From Myxococcales bacterium (GTDB lineage: Bacteria; Myxococcota_A; Polyangia; Haliangiales; Haliangiaceae): a stretch of 41,674 nt of DNA. The stretch spans positions 1 to 41,674 of the forward strand of contig JAQBQF010000256.1 in assembly GCA_028287115.1 (NCBI GenBank), given 5' to 3'. Both the position numbers and the translations under genes were made by a program. The notes beneath the pieces were generated by a model that ran no database searches, was not told the DNA's origin, and worked only from the letters and a program-made list of their open reading frames with translations. Numbering within the stretch: position 1 is the first letter of the stretch; the number at the start of each line of letters is the position of its first letter. Positions 1 through 8,786 of the stretch are shown piece after piece.

Positions 1-1264
1 ACGGCCCGATCAGCACCGGAGTCACGCCCCAGACCAGCGCCAGCCGGCGAAACGTCACCTCGTTGGTGGTGAGGCAGATGATGTTTTGCTCGGGCCTGTA
101 TTCGCTGATCAGCCGGCCGGCGCCGCCCGAATCCGAGACCGAGACGATCGTCTTTAGCTTCATCGCCTTGGCCGCGATCACGGCGGCGTGCGCGATCGCG
201 TTGGTCGAGACCGCGAGCTGAATGTCCGGGACGACCGTGTTCGCGTGGTAGTAGGCGCTCTTCTCGATCTCGTCGATGATCCGCGCCATCGTCCGGACCG
301 CTTCGACCGGGTGATCACCGGATGCCGTCTCGCCCGACAGCATCAGTGCATCGGTCGCATCGAGCACCGCGTTCGCGACGTCAGAGGCTTCTGCGCGCGT
401 CGGCCGCGCTTGCGTGATCATCGACTCGAGCATCTGGGTCGCGGTGATCACGATCTTGCCGCGCTTGTTGGTCTCCTCGATGATCCGCTTCTGCCACAGC
501 GGGACCTTCTCGGGGCCAAGCTCGACGCCGAGATCGCCGCGCGCGACCATCACGCCGTCGGAGGCATCGATGATGTCGCCCAGCCGCTCGAGCGCCTGCG
601 GCTTCTCGATCTTCGCGATCACCGGGATCGACACCTGATCGACCGTGAGCAGCCGCTTCGCCTCGATCACGTCCTCGGGCCGGCGAACGAACGAGAGCGC
701 GACGTAATCGACGCCGTAGCGGAGCGCGAAGCCGATATCGATCCGGTCCTTCTCGGACAGCGCCGGCGCGGACACCTCGACGCCGGGCAGGTTGATACCT
801 TTGTTGTTCTTGAGGATGCCGCCCGTGATCACGACGGTCTTGACCTCGTGGTTGCGGACATCGGTCACCGCGAGCGCGAGATAGCCGTCGTCGAGCAGGA
901 TCTGGTCGCCGGGACGGACGTCGAGCGGCAACTGCGAGTACACGGTCGAGACCCGCTTCTCGTCGCCGATCACGCTCGTGTCCGTCGTGATCGTGAACTC
1001 GGCGCCCGCGCGTAGCTCGATCTGACCGGTCGCGAATCTACCAACACGAATCTTCGGTCCTTGTAGATCGAGGAGTGCCGCGATCGCCTTGCCGCGGCGA
1101 TCCGCCTCGGCCCGAACGATTTGCAACATCCTTGCGTGATCTTCGTGACTGCCGTGCGAAAAATTCAGCCGCGCGACATTCATGCCAGCATCGATCAATT
1201 CGCCGATGCGCTCCGGTGTCGATGACGCCGGCCCGAGAGTGCAAACGATCTTTGCGCGGGGCAT
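1..1264 (-). CDS. pyk: Pyruvate kinase, C-terminus cut by the window edge
   Basis: Last step of glycolysis: phosphoenolpyruvate plus ADP to pyruvate plus ATP, in the cytoplasm. The reading frame runs off the window after 421 codons, whereas family members have about 470-480 residues, so only part of the C-terminal regulatory domain is missing. The start MPRAKIVCTLGPASS gives the N-terminal family motif directly, followed by NVARLNFSHGSHEDH. Further on are LLDLQGPKIRVG, the active-site signature IAKIEKPQAL with its catalytic Lys, VMVARGDLGVELG, and the ATQMLESMI and MLSGETA motifs. ATG at 1264 is chosen because it sits at the usual distance from the first motif; no strong ribosome binding site precedes it. 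It is divergent from the 5'-nucleotidase gene across 70 bp. The identification is very secure. Confidence 0.96.
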   Translation of the reverse strand, partial: MPRAKIVCTLGPASSTPERIGELIDAGMNVARLNFSHGSHEDHARMLQIVRAEADRRGKAIAALLDLQGPKIRVGRFATGQIELRAGAEFTITTDTSVIGDEKRVSTVYSQLPLDVRPGDQILLDDGYLALAVTDVRNHEVKTVVITGGILKNNKGINLPGVEVSAPALSEKDRIDIGFALRYGVDYVALSFVRRPEDVIEAKRLLTVDQVSIPVIAKIEKPQALERLGDIIDASDGVMVARGDLGVELGPEKVPLWQKRIIEETNKRGKIVITATQMLESMITQARPTRAEASDVANAVLDATDALMLSGETASGDHPVEAVRTMARIIDEIEKSAYYHANTVVPDIQLAVSTNAIAHAAVIAAKAMKLKTIVSVSDSGGAGRLISEYRPEQNIICLTTNEVTFRRLALVWGVTPVLIGP

Positions 1265-1295
1265 TCCGGTGCGCAGTAGAGCACATCAATTGCTC

Positions 1296-1324
1296 TTGCT
1301 GAAAACCGGCCACCCCGGTTATTA
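1296..1324 (+). promoter_or_regulatory. Candidate promoter of the 5'-nucleotidase operon with an embedded inverted repeat
   Basis: TTGCTG (1296-1301) and TTATTA (1319-1324) are separated by exactly 17 bp, as in a housekeeping-sigma promoter. They lie 11 bp before the ATG at 1335, which would give a nearly leaderless transcript. The spacer contains a perfect inverted repeat (AACCGG/CCGGTT, 1304-1320, 5-bp gap), a possible operator. A second repeat (GAGCA/TGCTC, 1279-1295) lies on the pyruvate kinase side of this divergent region. Inferred from sequence alone. Confidence 0.4.
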
Positions 1325-1334
1325 CCCTCCGCCA

Positions 1335-3467
1335 ATGCGTCAGGCCGTCTTGGGTGTTGCGGCCGTGGCTTGCCTTGCAAGCTGCACGGTCGACCGCCCG
1401 CAACCAAATCTCGTCGGTCAAGACGTCCGTCTGACCGTCATCCACACCTCGGACATTCACTCGAGGTTGTTTCCCTACCACTTCGTCCCGAATAAGTTCG
1501 ATCAGGACTACGGCCTGCTGCCCGGTAACGGACCGTACGGCGGGATCGCGCGGATCGCGACGCTGGTGAAGCGGATCCGCGACACCACCAATCGATCGAT
1601 CTGGCTCGACTCGGGAGACGCGTGGGAAGGCGCGCCCGTGTTCAACGAGTTCAAGGGCGAGCCCGAAATTCGCGCGCTCTCGCTCGCGGGCATGGACGGG
1701 GAGGTGCTCGGTAATCACGAGTTCGATCTCGGCTCGAACCAGCTGTTCACGATGCTCGACAACTGGTCGCAGTTCCCGCACCTCGTCGCGAACTATCTCT
1801 GGGATGACTCGGTCAATCCCCAGGCGCGTTCGCTCAAGGACGTCGTCAAGCCGTACGAGATCTACGACATCAAAGGAATCCGGATCGGCGTGATCGGCAT
1901 GGCCAATCAGGACACGCTGCTCGGCACCTTCTACGGCGGCAACTCGCTTGGCTTTCGCCCGATCAATAACCTCCAGGTGCTGACCCAGTGGGTCGGATTC
2001 TTGCGGCCGCAGGTCGACGTGATCATCGTCGTCAGCCACCTCGGCCTCGACAATGATGAAGGGCTGTCGTCGTCGGAGGTGTCGGATCCCAACTCGTCGC
2101 TCGCGGTCGAGGGTGTCGATCTGATCCTCGGCGGCCACCTGCACATCGTCACGAATCCCCCGAAGCTGCTCCCGAACCACGATCAGGCCGTGTACTGCAA
2201 GACGCACGACTGCAGCACCGTGCTCGTTCACTCGGGCGCCTTCGCGAAGTACGTCGGCCGGCTCGATCTCGTGATCCACAAGGGCAGTAACAACGCCGAT
2301 CCCGAGAACCGCAGCCGGATCGTCTCGTTCGCCTACGTGAACCAGCCGGTGGCGACCTACCCGGCGAACGATCCGAAGTTCATCGCCGACGATCCGGACA
2401 TCGCGAATCTGCTGTGGCCGTACTCGGTGAAGCTCAACCAGGACATCAACCTCAACGGCGTGTTCGCGTACGTCGCCTCCAATGCGGCCGTCGCCAAGGG
2501 CAAGATCGCCCGCGTCGATGCGTCGGGCGGCGACTCGCAGCTCGGTAACCTCGTCGCGCGCGCGATGCAGGTGCAGCAGGGCGTCGACGCCCAGTTCGCG
2601 TTTACGAACTCGCTCGGTATCCGCGCCGACTTCGAGCCCGGCTCGCTGACGAACGAGCAGATGTTCAACGTGTTCCCGTTCGAGAACACGATCGTCGTGA
2701 TCTTCCTGGCCGGTCAGGAAGTCCGGAGAACGCTCGACTTCGTCGCCGCCAAATCCGCGACGCGCGGCTGCCAATCGCAGCTACAGGCCGCCGGCATCAC
2801 GTTCGACATGGTGTGCCGCGACAATCCGGCGGCAGCGAACACCTGCGACGAGCCGGACCTCGGCACCAAGCCGTGTCGCTGTAATGTCCTCGATCCGAAT
2901 AACGCGGGCATCCGTTGCGATGGCGCAACCCAGGCGGAGGCCGACGCGACTTGCAACCCGAGCGACCCGGCGCTCAGCGTTAGCGCGGTGGCCGATCGCT
3001 GCGATCTCGCGACGCACGCCTGCTACCAGACCGCATGCGCCGCGAACATCTACATCGGCGATTCGTGCCGCAAGGACCCGACGACAGGAATGGTCAACTC
3101 CGACGGGCCGATCGCCAACATCTCCGGTCCGAATGCGTGCGTGCCCCTGCAGACGAACGGTCTCTATCGCGCCGCCGTCAACAACTACATCGCACAGGGC
3201 GGCTCCGGCTTCATCGTGCTCAAGAACAACACGTCACAACAGGACACCGGTGTCTCTCTGCGCAACGCGCTCACCGTGTTCCTCAACAACCAGTCCGCCA
3301 CATGCCCGGCGCGCGGACAGTCGATCTGTAACGACGATCCGACGAAGTGCATCAAGGACGCGGCGGATCCTCAGGGGAGATACGTGTACGACGAATTTGG
3401 AAAGATCGGCTGCCTGGACGAGACGCTCGAGGCGCACGACGGCCGGATCAGGCCGGTGTCCCAATGA
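1335..3467 (+). CDS. 5'-nucleotidase-like metallophosphoesterase lipoprotein with a Cys-rich insertion
   Basis: Predicted surface or periplasmic phosphoesterase of the UshA/5'-nucleotidase family, which removes phosphate from nucleotides or related esters. ATG 1335 is chosen over an upstream in-frame ATG at 1182 because it opens a lipoprotein signal ending in the lipobox LASC (Cys17). The N-terminal calcineurin-like domain has all metal-binding motifs: TSDIH (Asp40, His42), DSGDAWEG (about 92), GNHEFD (127-128), SHLG (His235) and GGHLH (268-270). The C-terminal substrate domain is recognisable in NSLGIRADFEPG and YRAAVNNYIAQGGSGF. Between these, at about residues 478-608, lies a Cys-rich insertion, and the last 70 residues are also Cys-rich, with 16 Cys in all after residue 470; disulfides are likely. 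Length is 710 residues against about 550 for UshA. The stop overlaps the next start. Confidence 0.88.
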   Translation: MRQAVLGVAAVACLASCTVDRPQPNLVGQDVRLTVIHTSDIHSRLFPYHFVPNKFDQDYGLLPGNGPYGGIARIATLVKRIRDTTNRSIWLDSGDAWEGAPVFNEFKGEPEIRALSLAGMDGEVLGNHEFDLGSNQLFTMLDNWSQFPHLVANYLWDDSVNPQARSLKDVVKPYEIYDIKGIRIGVIGMANQDTLLGTFYGGNSLGFRPINNLQVLTQWVGFLRPQVDVIIVVSHLGLDNDEGLSSSEVSDPNSSLAVEGVDLILGGHLHIVTNPPKLLPNHDQAVYCKTHDCSTVLVHSGAFAKYVGRLDLVIHKGSNNADPENRSRIVSFAYVNQPVATYPANDPKFIADDPDIANLLWPYSVKLNQDINLNGVFAYVASNAAVAKGKIARVDASGGDSQLGNLVARAMQVQQGVDAQFAFTNSLGIRADFEPGSLTNEQMFNVFPFENTIVVIFLAGQEVRRTLDFVAAKSATRGCQSQLQAAGITFDMVCRDNPAAANTCDEPDLGTKPCRCNVLDPNNAGIRCDGATQAEADATCNPSDPALSVSAVADRCDLATHACYQTACAANIYIGDSCRKDPTTGMVNSDGPIANISGPNACVPLQTNGLYRAAVNNYIAQGGSGFIVLKNNTSQQDTGVSLRNALTVFLNNQSATCPARGQSICNDDPTKCIKDAADPQGRYVYDEFGKIGCLDETLEAHDGRIRPVSQ

Positions 3468-4642
3468 TGCGCGCCATCCTCCTCGTCGCGCTCGCCGCCA
3501 CGGCTTGCGTCGATCACAACGGTCCGATCACGGGCACGCAGTCGCTCAAGGTCGAGCTGACGTTACCCGCCGACCCGGGCTCGATCACGAACCGGCTCGC
3601 CGACGGAGCGCGCGCCGTGTCCTTCACGATCACCGCGTACGACGCCGACGGCAAGATCGACACGACCTTCACGAATCCGCTGCAGGCCTATGTCAGCTAC
3701 CTCGGCACGCTGACGCCGTACTTCGGCGGCACGCCGTTCGCCGTGGTCAACATGGTCGCCGGAAAAGGCACGGTATCGGCCACGCTGCCGCCGGTGTTCG
3801 GGCCGACCACGGTCTGGTTCGACGATAGCGCCGACGCGACGGCGACCTACGCGACCGGTGTGTCGCCGACGCTGTGGTACCGCGATCCGTACATCTCCGA
3901 TATTCAGACGCCCGCGTCCGAGGCGGCGCTGAACGCGCTGACCAACTCGCCGCTCGAGAACAAGAATGTCAGCGTCCAGATCACACGGTATGGCGCGCGT
4001 GGCCGCCTGGTGATCACCTCGCGATTCGCACAGGGCTACACGCTCGCCGACGTCCAGTGCGCCGACAACAACGGCAGCCCGCCGTGCACGTCGCAGGCGT
4101 ACGACTCCATCGATGTGTTCTCGTACAGTGCACCGCAGGATCAAAACAAGCGGTTCCTCAACGAAGGTCAGATCGTCGATGGGTTTGCCGGTGGCATCAC
4201 GAACTTCGACGGGCTGATCGAGGTCGGTTTCCCGCAGACCTTCGTGACGGGTCTTCCGGCCATCTGTTTGGCATGCGAGCCGGTGCCCGTGAAGGTCGAT
4301 GCTTCCAACGCGGCGGCCACCGACTGGTTCCTCAATCCGATCAACTTCAAGCGCCACCAGTCGGCCGCGATCGAGCTCGATAACGCCAAGGTTTGCGATC
4401 TCGACAGCGACTACATGACGTTCAAGCAGTGGAAGGTCGATCCCGCGGGCATCGGCGGCAACTGCAAGTCCAACAAGCGCGTCCTCAACGTGATCAGCAA
4501 CGCCTCGCTCGACCTCGATCCGGCGACCATCGTCGGAAAGACGCTGCCGAGAATCGTCGGTGTGCTGCGGCCGATCATGCTCCCCGGTTTCAACGTCTGG
4601 ATCATCTACCCGCGCTCGATGGCAGATATCACGGTCCCTTAG
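3464..4642 (+). CDS. Lipoprotein of unknown function, second gene of the 5'-nucleotidase operon
   Basis: A 392-residue secreted protein with no family I recognise. It opens MMRAILLVALAATACV, a lipoprotein-type signal with Cys at about 15-16. Residues about 20-130 read like an Ig-like beta-sandwich (alternating beta-type pattern, SFTITAYDADGKIDTTF). The remainder is beta-rich with paired cysteines (VQCADNNGSPPC, CLACEP), consistent with an oxidising extracytoplasmic location. Two adjacent ATG codons (3464, 3467) overlap the stop of the nucleotidase gene, so the two are translationally coupled. The outer-membrane barrel gene follows after 17 bp. The context suggests a partner of the nucleotidase or barrel at the cell surface; that is inference. 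Confidence 0.8.
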   Translation: MMRAILLVALAATACVDHNGPITGTQSLKVELTLPADPGSITNRLADGARAVSFTITAYDADGKIDTTFTNPLQAYVSYLGTLTPYFGGTPFAVVNMVAGKGTVSATLPPVFGPTTVWFDDSADATATYATGVSPTLWYRDPYISDIQTPASEAALNALTNSPLENKNVSVQITRYGARGRLVITSRFAQGYTLADVQCADNNGSPPCTSQAYDSIDVFSYSAPQDQNKRFLNEGQIVDGFAGGITNFDGLIEVGFPQTFVTGLPAICLACEPVPVKVDASNAAATDWFLNPINFKRHQSAAIELDNAKVCDLDSDYMTFKQWKVDPAGIGGNCKSNKRVLNVISNASLDLDPATIVGKTLPRIVGVLRPIMLPGFNVWIIYPRSMADITVP

Positions 4643-4659
4643 CTCTCTAGGAACGGTTC

Positions 4660-6474
4660 ATGCGCATTCTATCTCTTCCGTCTCGCCAGCCTTCGCTGGC
4701 TCGCTCCATCTCCGGCTCGTCTCGCCAGCGTTCGCTGACTCGCTCCATCGCGGGCGTCTCCTTGCTCGCGGCCCTGCTCGGTGTCTCTAGCGTCGCGCTG
4801 GCGCAGCCTTCCGAGCCGCCGCCGTCAGCGACCGGCACCGGCTCCGGATCCGGCAGTGCCACCGACGACGATCCGCACCTTCGCGAGATGGTCGATCGCG
4901 AGGTCGCGAAGCTGCTCAACGAGCGAGCCGTCAAAGACGCGGCCGATCGCGCCGCGCGCGAACAGAGCGACAAGGACGCGCAGCCCGCGGCGCCATCGTC
5001 GGACGACATCAGCGGCTCGAGTGGCTTCATGGACACCCGTCTCGCGTTCACGGTGACGAACGAGAACATCCTCGTGAAGCCGGGCGAGACGATCCCGAGC
5101 GTGCCGGGCTGGCGGTTCGGCGTACCGAACTCGCTCGGCGTGTTGTTCTTCGACAACTACGACACGCGCTATAGCGGGTTCGAGACCCTGTCGCACGCGG
5201 TGATGTACCGCGACTTCCGCAGAGGCCACTTCCAGGCCGAAGCCGGCTTCGTGTTCCGCATCAACGAGCTCTCCGGCAACAACATCGCCCTGTCCGACGA
5301 CGGCAGCTACATCACGCTGTCGAACTGGAAAGATCCGACGCACAAGGACCCGACGCGCCTCAGCCTGACGGTGTTCCCCGTGTCGGCCGATCGCTTCCGG
5401 CTCGGCTACAGCTATCGCCTGTCGTGGGGCGGCGATCCCGAATACGGCCGCGCTCAATCGGCGACGCCGGGCATGAAGGTTCAATACGACACCGGTAACG
5501 CGTACGTTTTCGCGGGCGCCAAGAGCGCGATCATTCTCGATACGCGGACGGCCGAGCAGCGGTCGGCCCTCGCGTTTCTAGCCGGCGCCGGCATCGATCC
5601 GACCTCGATGGTGCGGATCGAGGTCAACGGTGGTTACTTCGATCGCGGCTACAACCAGCTCGTCGACGTCAACGATCAGAAGGTCCAGCTGTTCGGCGGC
5701 TCGGCGCAGATCGCGATCCACAAGGGCATGCCGGTTCAGTCATCGGTCGACTACCGCCTGTTCAAGAACAACAACGAGCGCGTCAGCGGCCTGTTCGATC
5801 CGGTGAAGTACCCGGGCGGCGTTTCGTGGCTCGTGATGAGCGAGATCACGACTATCGGCCAGACGCTCAAGGATCCGGAGAAGACAGGCTCGACGAAGAT
5901 CCAGTACGGCAAGGCCGGTGACATCAACGTGCGCATGACGGTCGACCGCGTCCGGCTCCGCTTCGACGCCAGCTTTCGCGATCTCGCGTTCGTGCTGCAC
6001 TCCGTGCCGAGCCTGCCGACCTACGAGGACTTCCCGAAGGACTATAAAGTCCACCCGGACTTCTTCGCCGCCGTCGGCGCCGACAAGAATTGGAATGACT
6101 TCGTGACGGTCGGCCTGATCGCGGGCATCGATGTCCCGGCCAGCCTCGAGTCTCCGGCTTCGATCCCGGGCGGCTCGACCTCGATCGCGGGCAGTCAGAC
6201 CGCGGTCATCCGCAACAACAACATCGACACGATCATCACGATCTTGCCGGCGGCCTGTAACGGCAAGCCGTGCACCGTTGCGACCCAGTTCGCGCTCAAG
6301 GGTTCTATCAAGCTGAACTTCGGACGGATCTACTCGGCGCTGTTCGAGATGTTCTACAGCTACGATCCGAACACGACGCGTTACCTGCGGACCGCCGCGG
6401 ACGCGCCGTTCCAGTACCAGTTCGCGAACTTCAACCAGCTCGGTTTGAACGCGACCCTCCAAGCCCGGTTCTGA
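4660..6474 (+). CDS. Outer-membrane beta-barrel protein
   Basis: Predicted outer-membrane barrel of 604 residues. It has a signal peptide with a hydrophobic core (about 31-48, cleavage near ALA48/Gln49), then a Ser/Gly linker and a charged helix (about 72-110, possible coiled coil). About 480 residues of alternating strands follow, ending ...NATLQARF with the terminal Phe typical of Bam-assembled barrels. No conserved porin family is recognisable. ATG 4660 is supported by AGGA at 4649-4652, 7 bp upstream. The signal peptide has an unusually long n-region made of two copies of a 13-residue repeat (SRQPSLARSISGS, SRQRSLTRSIAGV), encoded by a 39-bp tandem repeat. As last gene of a three-gene group with a surface nucleotidase, it could be an uptake channel for the released product; this is inference. 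Confidence 0.82.
   Translation: MRILSLPSRQPSLARSISGSSRQRSLTRSIAGVSLLAALLGVSSVALAQPSEPPPSATGTGSGSGSATDDDPHLREMVDREVAKLLNERAVKDAADRAAREQSDKDAQPAAPSSDDISGSSGFMDTRLAFTVTNENILVKPGETIPSVPGWRFGVPNSLGVLFFDNYDTRYSGFETLSHAVMYRDFRRGHFQAEAGFVFRINELSGNNIALSDDGSYITLSNWKDPTHKDPTRLSLTVFPVSADRFRLGYSYRLSWGGDPEYGRAQSATPGMKVQYDTGNAYVFAGAKSAIILDTRTAEQRSALAFLAGAGIDPTSMVRIEVNGGYFDRGYNQLVDVNDQKVQLFGGSAQIAIHKGMPVQSSVDYRLFKNNNERVSGLFDPVKYPGGVSWLVMSEITTIGQTLKDPEKTGSTKIQYGKAGDINVRMTVDRVRLRFDASFRDLAFVLHSVPSLPTYEDFPKDYKVHPDFFAAVGADKNWNDFVTVGLIAGIDVPASLESPASIPGGSTSIAGSQTAVIRNNNIDTIITILPAACNGKPCTVATQFALKGSIKLNFGRIYSALFEMFYSYDPNTTRYLRTAADAPFQYQFANFNQLGLNATLQARF
4681..4758 (+). repeat. Two tandem 39-bp repeats inside the signal-peptide coding region
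   Basis: Units 4681-4719 and 4720-4758 share TCTCGCCAGC and the run CTCGCTCCATC at matching positions, with about seven differences. Unit 1 contains the hairpin CCAGC-CTTC-GCTGG. They encode the 13-residue repeats of the barrel protein's n-region. Confidence 0.75.
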
Positions 6475-6577
6475 GGCTGATTCTCACATCTCACGGAGAT
6501 TTCCGCTGAGGTGGCGACTTACTCCGGAAGACCGGATCTAAGCTCGGCAGCTAGCGACGATTGTCGTCGCAGAAGCC

Positions 6578-7477
6578 ATGATGTCCGAGCCGCAGCCCGA
6601 TCGTATTTGCGCACCCGCGCTGGGGCTCGATCTGTTCGAGATCGTGCGGGCCGGCGCACGCTACGTCGCCGATCTCGTGAGCAGAATCATTAATGGAATC
6701 AAAGGCATCGCGCCGATGATCTTGGCGATCGGCTGCGAATCGGCGAGCACGCCCAGTCCGCCGCCTCCACCCGCTCCTCCGAGCGCGAGCGAGCTGGTCT
6801 CGCGGCTCGAGCCAACGCCCGAGACCGAGCCGGCCGCGATCGGCCATTTCACGATCACGTTCTATTACATGATCGGCGAGGACGAGATCCCGGCGAAGCC
6901 TGCGGCGAATGACAACACGACCGAGCTGGCTTCGGTGACACCGGGGGATCTGGTCACGCTGTACGAGCCGGATACCTGCCAACCGATCTCCGACGTCACC
7001 CGCGATTTCGCTTCACAGCTCGCCCTCCAGGGCACGGGCAAGCTGCGCGATGGACGCGTCCTCAATATTTGGGGGCCTCACTGCAAGTGCGAGCACTCGC
7101 CGTGCTTCAAAGTGACTTCGAATCAGTGGGGCAATGCCGGCACCGGTCGCCCCCTGCAGCCGTTCCGGACCGTCGCGGTCGATCCGAAAGTCGTCAAGCT
7201 CGGCAGCCTACTCTACGTGCCGCTCCTCGAAGGGCGACGGATGCCAGGTCGCGAGCCGTGGGGCGGTTACGTCCACGATGGTTGCGTCGTCGCGGACGAC
7301 ACGGGTGGGTTTGCGGGCAACAAGATCGACCTGTTTGTCGGGCGCAAGGCGTACTTCCTGGGGCTCTCGGGCAGCCAGACGAGCCACGCGTGGGCGAAGC
7401 ACGTGCCGGTGTTCGACGGCAGCAAGATCTGCGAGCGCAAGGGCCGCAAGGTCGGCCGCAAGTCCGGCGCGATCTGA
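6578..7477 (+). CDS. 3D-domain (MltA C-terminal-like) secreted protein
   Basis: A 299-residue protein whose C-terminal third is a 3D domain, the double-psi beta-barrel named for three conserved aspartates and found in MltA-type lytic transglycosylases and spore/Rpf-like hydrolases. The signature is visible: TVAVDPKVVKLGS (Asp202), CVVADDTGG (Asp240-241) and GNKIDLFVG (Asp251). A likely role is binding or cleaving peptidoglycan glycan strands in the envelope. The N-terminus is uncertain. From ATG 6578 there are 46 residues before MILAIGCES, which resembles a lipobox (Cys53). ATG 6716 would leave only six residues before that Cys, too short for a signal. A proline run (60-68) gives a linker, and CKCEHSPC suggests disulfides. 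It lies 103 bp after the barrel gene, so it may not share its transcript. Confidence 0.8.
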   Translation: MMSEPQPDRICAPALGLDLFEIVRAGARYVADLVSRIINGIKGIAPMILAIGCESASTPSPPPPPAPPSASELVSRLEPTPETEPAAIGHFTITFYYMIGEDEIPAKPAANDNTTELASVTPGDLVTLYEPDTCQPISDVTRDFASQLALQGTGKLRDGRVLNIWGPHCKCEHSPCFKVTSNQWGNAGTGRPLQPFRTVAVDPKVVKLGSLLYVPLLEGRRMPGREPWGGYVHDGCVVADDTGGFAGNKIDLFVGRKAYFLGLSGSQTSHAWAKHVPVFDGSKICERKGRKVGRKSGAI

Positions 7478-7524
7478 GGAACTGAACCCAAGTCGCCAGG
7501 CGCGAGGTTTCGGCGGAGAGGCCG

Positions 7525-7923
7525 TTAGTTCGCAGGCGTCGCGACCGCGTTGCCCTTGACGCCGGGCGGGAGCTTCAGTGGCGTCTTGTCTTCGGTCTTG
7601 GCGTCGGCCTTGATGTCGATCGCGGGAGCGACCTTCTCGTCCTCGGCGGTCGAGATCGTCGCGAGGAAACCGACGAGGCCGGCCAGGATCAGCCCGAGAC
7701 CCACATCACCGAAGATGGCCGCCTTGTTTCTGCAGCTGCTGTCCGGGCTCGCGACCGGTCCCATCTGATCGCAATCAGCGCCGCTGTTGATCACCGCTTC
7801 GATCGCGACGCCCGCCAAGATCGAGCCACCCTCGCCGAGCTGAGCGAGCGTTCGCTTGTGCGCGTCGTGGGGGAAGCAACCAGACAGGAGCGCGATCGAG
7901 AGCGTGAGGGCAACGGCTCGCAT
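7525..7923 (-). CDS. Small lipoprotein with one membrane segment, unknown function
   Basis: A 132-residue protein with a clear lipoprotein signal, MRAVALTLSIALLSGC (lipobox LSGC, Cys16). Two Cys follow in an acidic loop (GADCDQMG, DSSCRNK). A hydrophobic glycine-rich segment at about 73-91 (GDVGLGLILAGLVGFLATI) looks like a transmembrane or glycine-zipper helix, and the tail is Lys/Asp/Pro-rich. I recognise no family. It converges with the 3D-domain gene across 47 bp. The 129 bp upstream separate it from the DUF1223 gene and hold no convincing terminator or promoter. Confidence 0.75.
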   Translation of the reverse strand: MRAVALTLSIALLSGCFPHDAHKRTLAQLGEGGSILAGVAIEAVINSGADCDQMGPVASPDSSCRNKAAIFGDVGLGLILAGLVGFLATISTAEDEKVAPAIDIKADAKTEDKTPLKLPPGVKGNAVATPAN

Positions 7924-8052
7924 GGTGCGGACGGTTGTACCAGAGCGGCGCTCACGGACCGTTGACGTTTCGAACGACCACCGCTTACACCACGCTGCCC
8001 GAACGTCGCAACGCTGTGAGCAACCCGAGTAGCCACCTTAGGGGTCGCGAGG

Positions 8053-8757
8053 TTAGCGAACGAGCACGGTCGCACCGGTGATTCGCCGATCCGAACGCTG
8101 CGCGAAGGCGACGGCGCCGCCGGCTTTCCAGCGCGGATCGAGTGCGACCTCGAGCGTACCGGTCTTGCCGGCCTCCGCGACGCGTTCGAGTCGTCGCACG
8201 ACGCGATCGCTGCCGAGGGTCTCGCCGGAGTTTTCGCCCCGCGTGACCTTCGTGCGCGTGGTTTCTTCGTAGACCGCGATGAACACGTCGGCGTCCGCCG
8301 GCGCGGTCGCGGTGAATACGGCTTGCGTCGTGGTCCACGTCGCGTTGGCGGTCACCGCGAGCTGGCGTGGCGCGGACGCGATCAGCTGCGTCACGCGTGC
8401 CGCCTGCGAACCCACGACGCCGGCGGATCCCGCGACGACGAGCTCGGGCGTGTAGACATTGTCGCCGAGCGCTTGCGCGTAGCGTTGCTGGCGCTTGGTC
8501 CACTGCGGCGATGCATACGGATCGGCCCACCCGAGGTCGTCCCAGTAGTCGACGTGAAACGACATGGCGGCGAGCTTGCGGCCACCGAGCTCCCCCGCGC
8601 GCGCGAGCTTGCCGAGCAGCGCATCGGCGGGGGGGCACGAGCTGCAGCCCTGCGAGGTGAACAGCTCGATCACGATCGGGCCTTCGTCCGCGCGCGTGTC
8701 CCCGCTCGCGGTCGCACAACCAAGGATCAGGACGCTGCCGAGAAACCAAGCGCGCAT
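8053..8757 (-). CDS. DUF1223 thioredoxin-fold secreted protein
   Basis: A 234-residue member of the DUF1223 family, predicted exported proteins with a thioredoxin-like fold and no established function. The hallmark is near the N-terminus: ELFTSQGCSSCPPAD, with a CxxC pair (Cys38, Cys41), then SFHVDYWDDLGWADP and VYTPELVVAG, all typical of the family. MRAWFLGSVLILGC is a short lipoprotein-type signal. The ATG at 8757 is 29 bp below the stop of the class II aldolase gene, so it may be the last gene of the microcompartment operon. A redox role is suggested by the CxxC but not shown. Confidence 0.88.
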   Translation of the reverse strand: MRAWFLGSVLILGCATASGDTRADEGPIVIELFTSQGCSSCPPADALLGKLARAGELGGRKLAAMSFHVDYWDDLGWADPYASPQWTKRQQRYAQALGDNVYTPELVVAGSAGVVGSQAARVTQLIASAPRQLAVTANATWTTTQAVFTATAPADADVFIAVYEETTRTKVTRGENSGETLGSDRVVRRLERVAEAGKTGTLEVALDPRWKAGGAVAFAQRSDRRITGATVLVR

Positions 8758-8786
8758 GGACGAGCTACGCCGGCGGCGGCGGGAGG

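Noticed and set aside
188..1015. Open frame on the + strand opposite pyruvate kinase
   Set aside because: Arg/Asp-rich composition typical of antisense frames in GC-rich DNA; the opposite strand encodes a complete set of pyruvate kinase motifs.
1038..2774. A 578-codon minus-strand open frame
   Set aside because: It spans the divergent start region and lies antisense to the 5'-nucleotidase, whose metal motifs are intact; its own translation is low-complexity Arg/Val/Asp.
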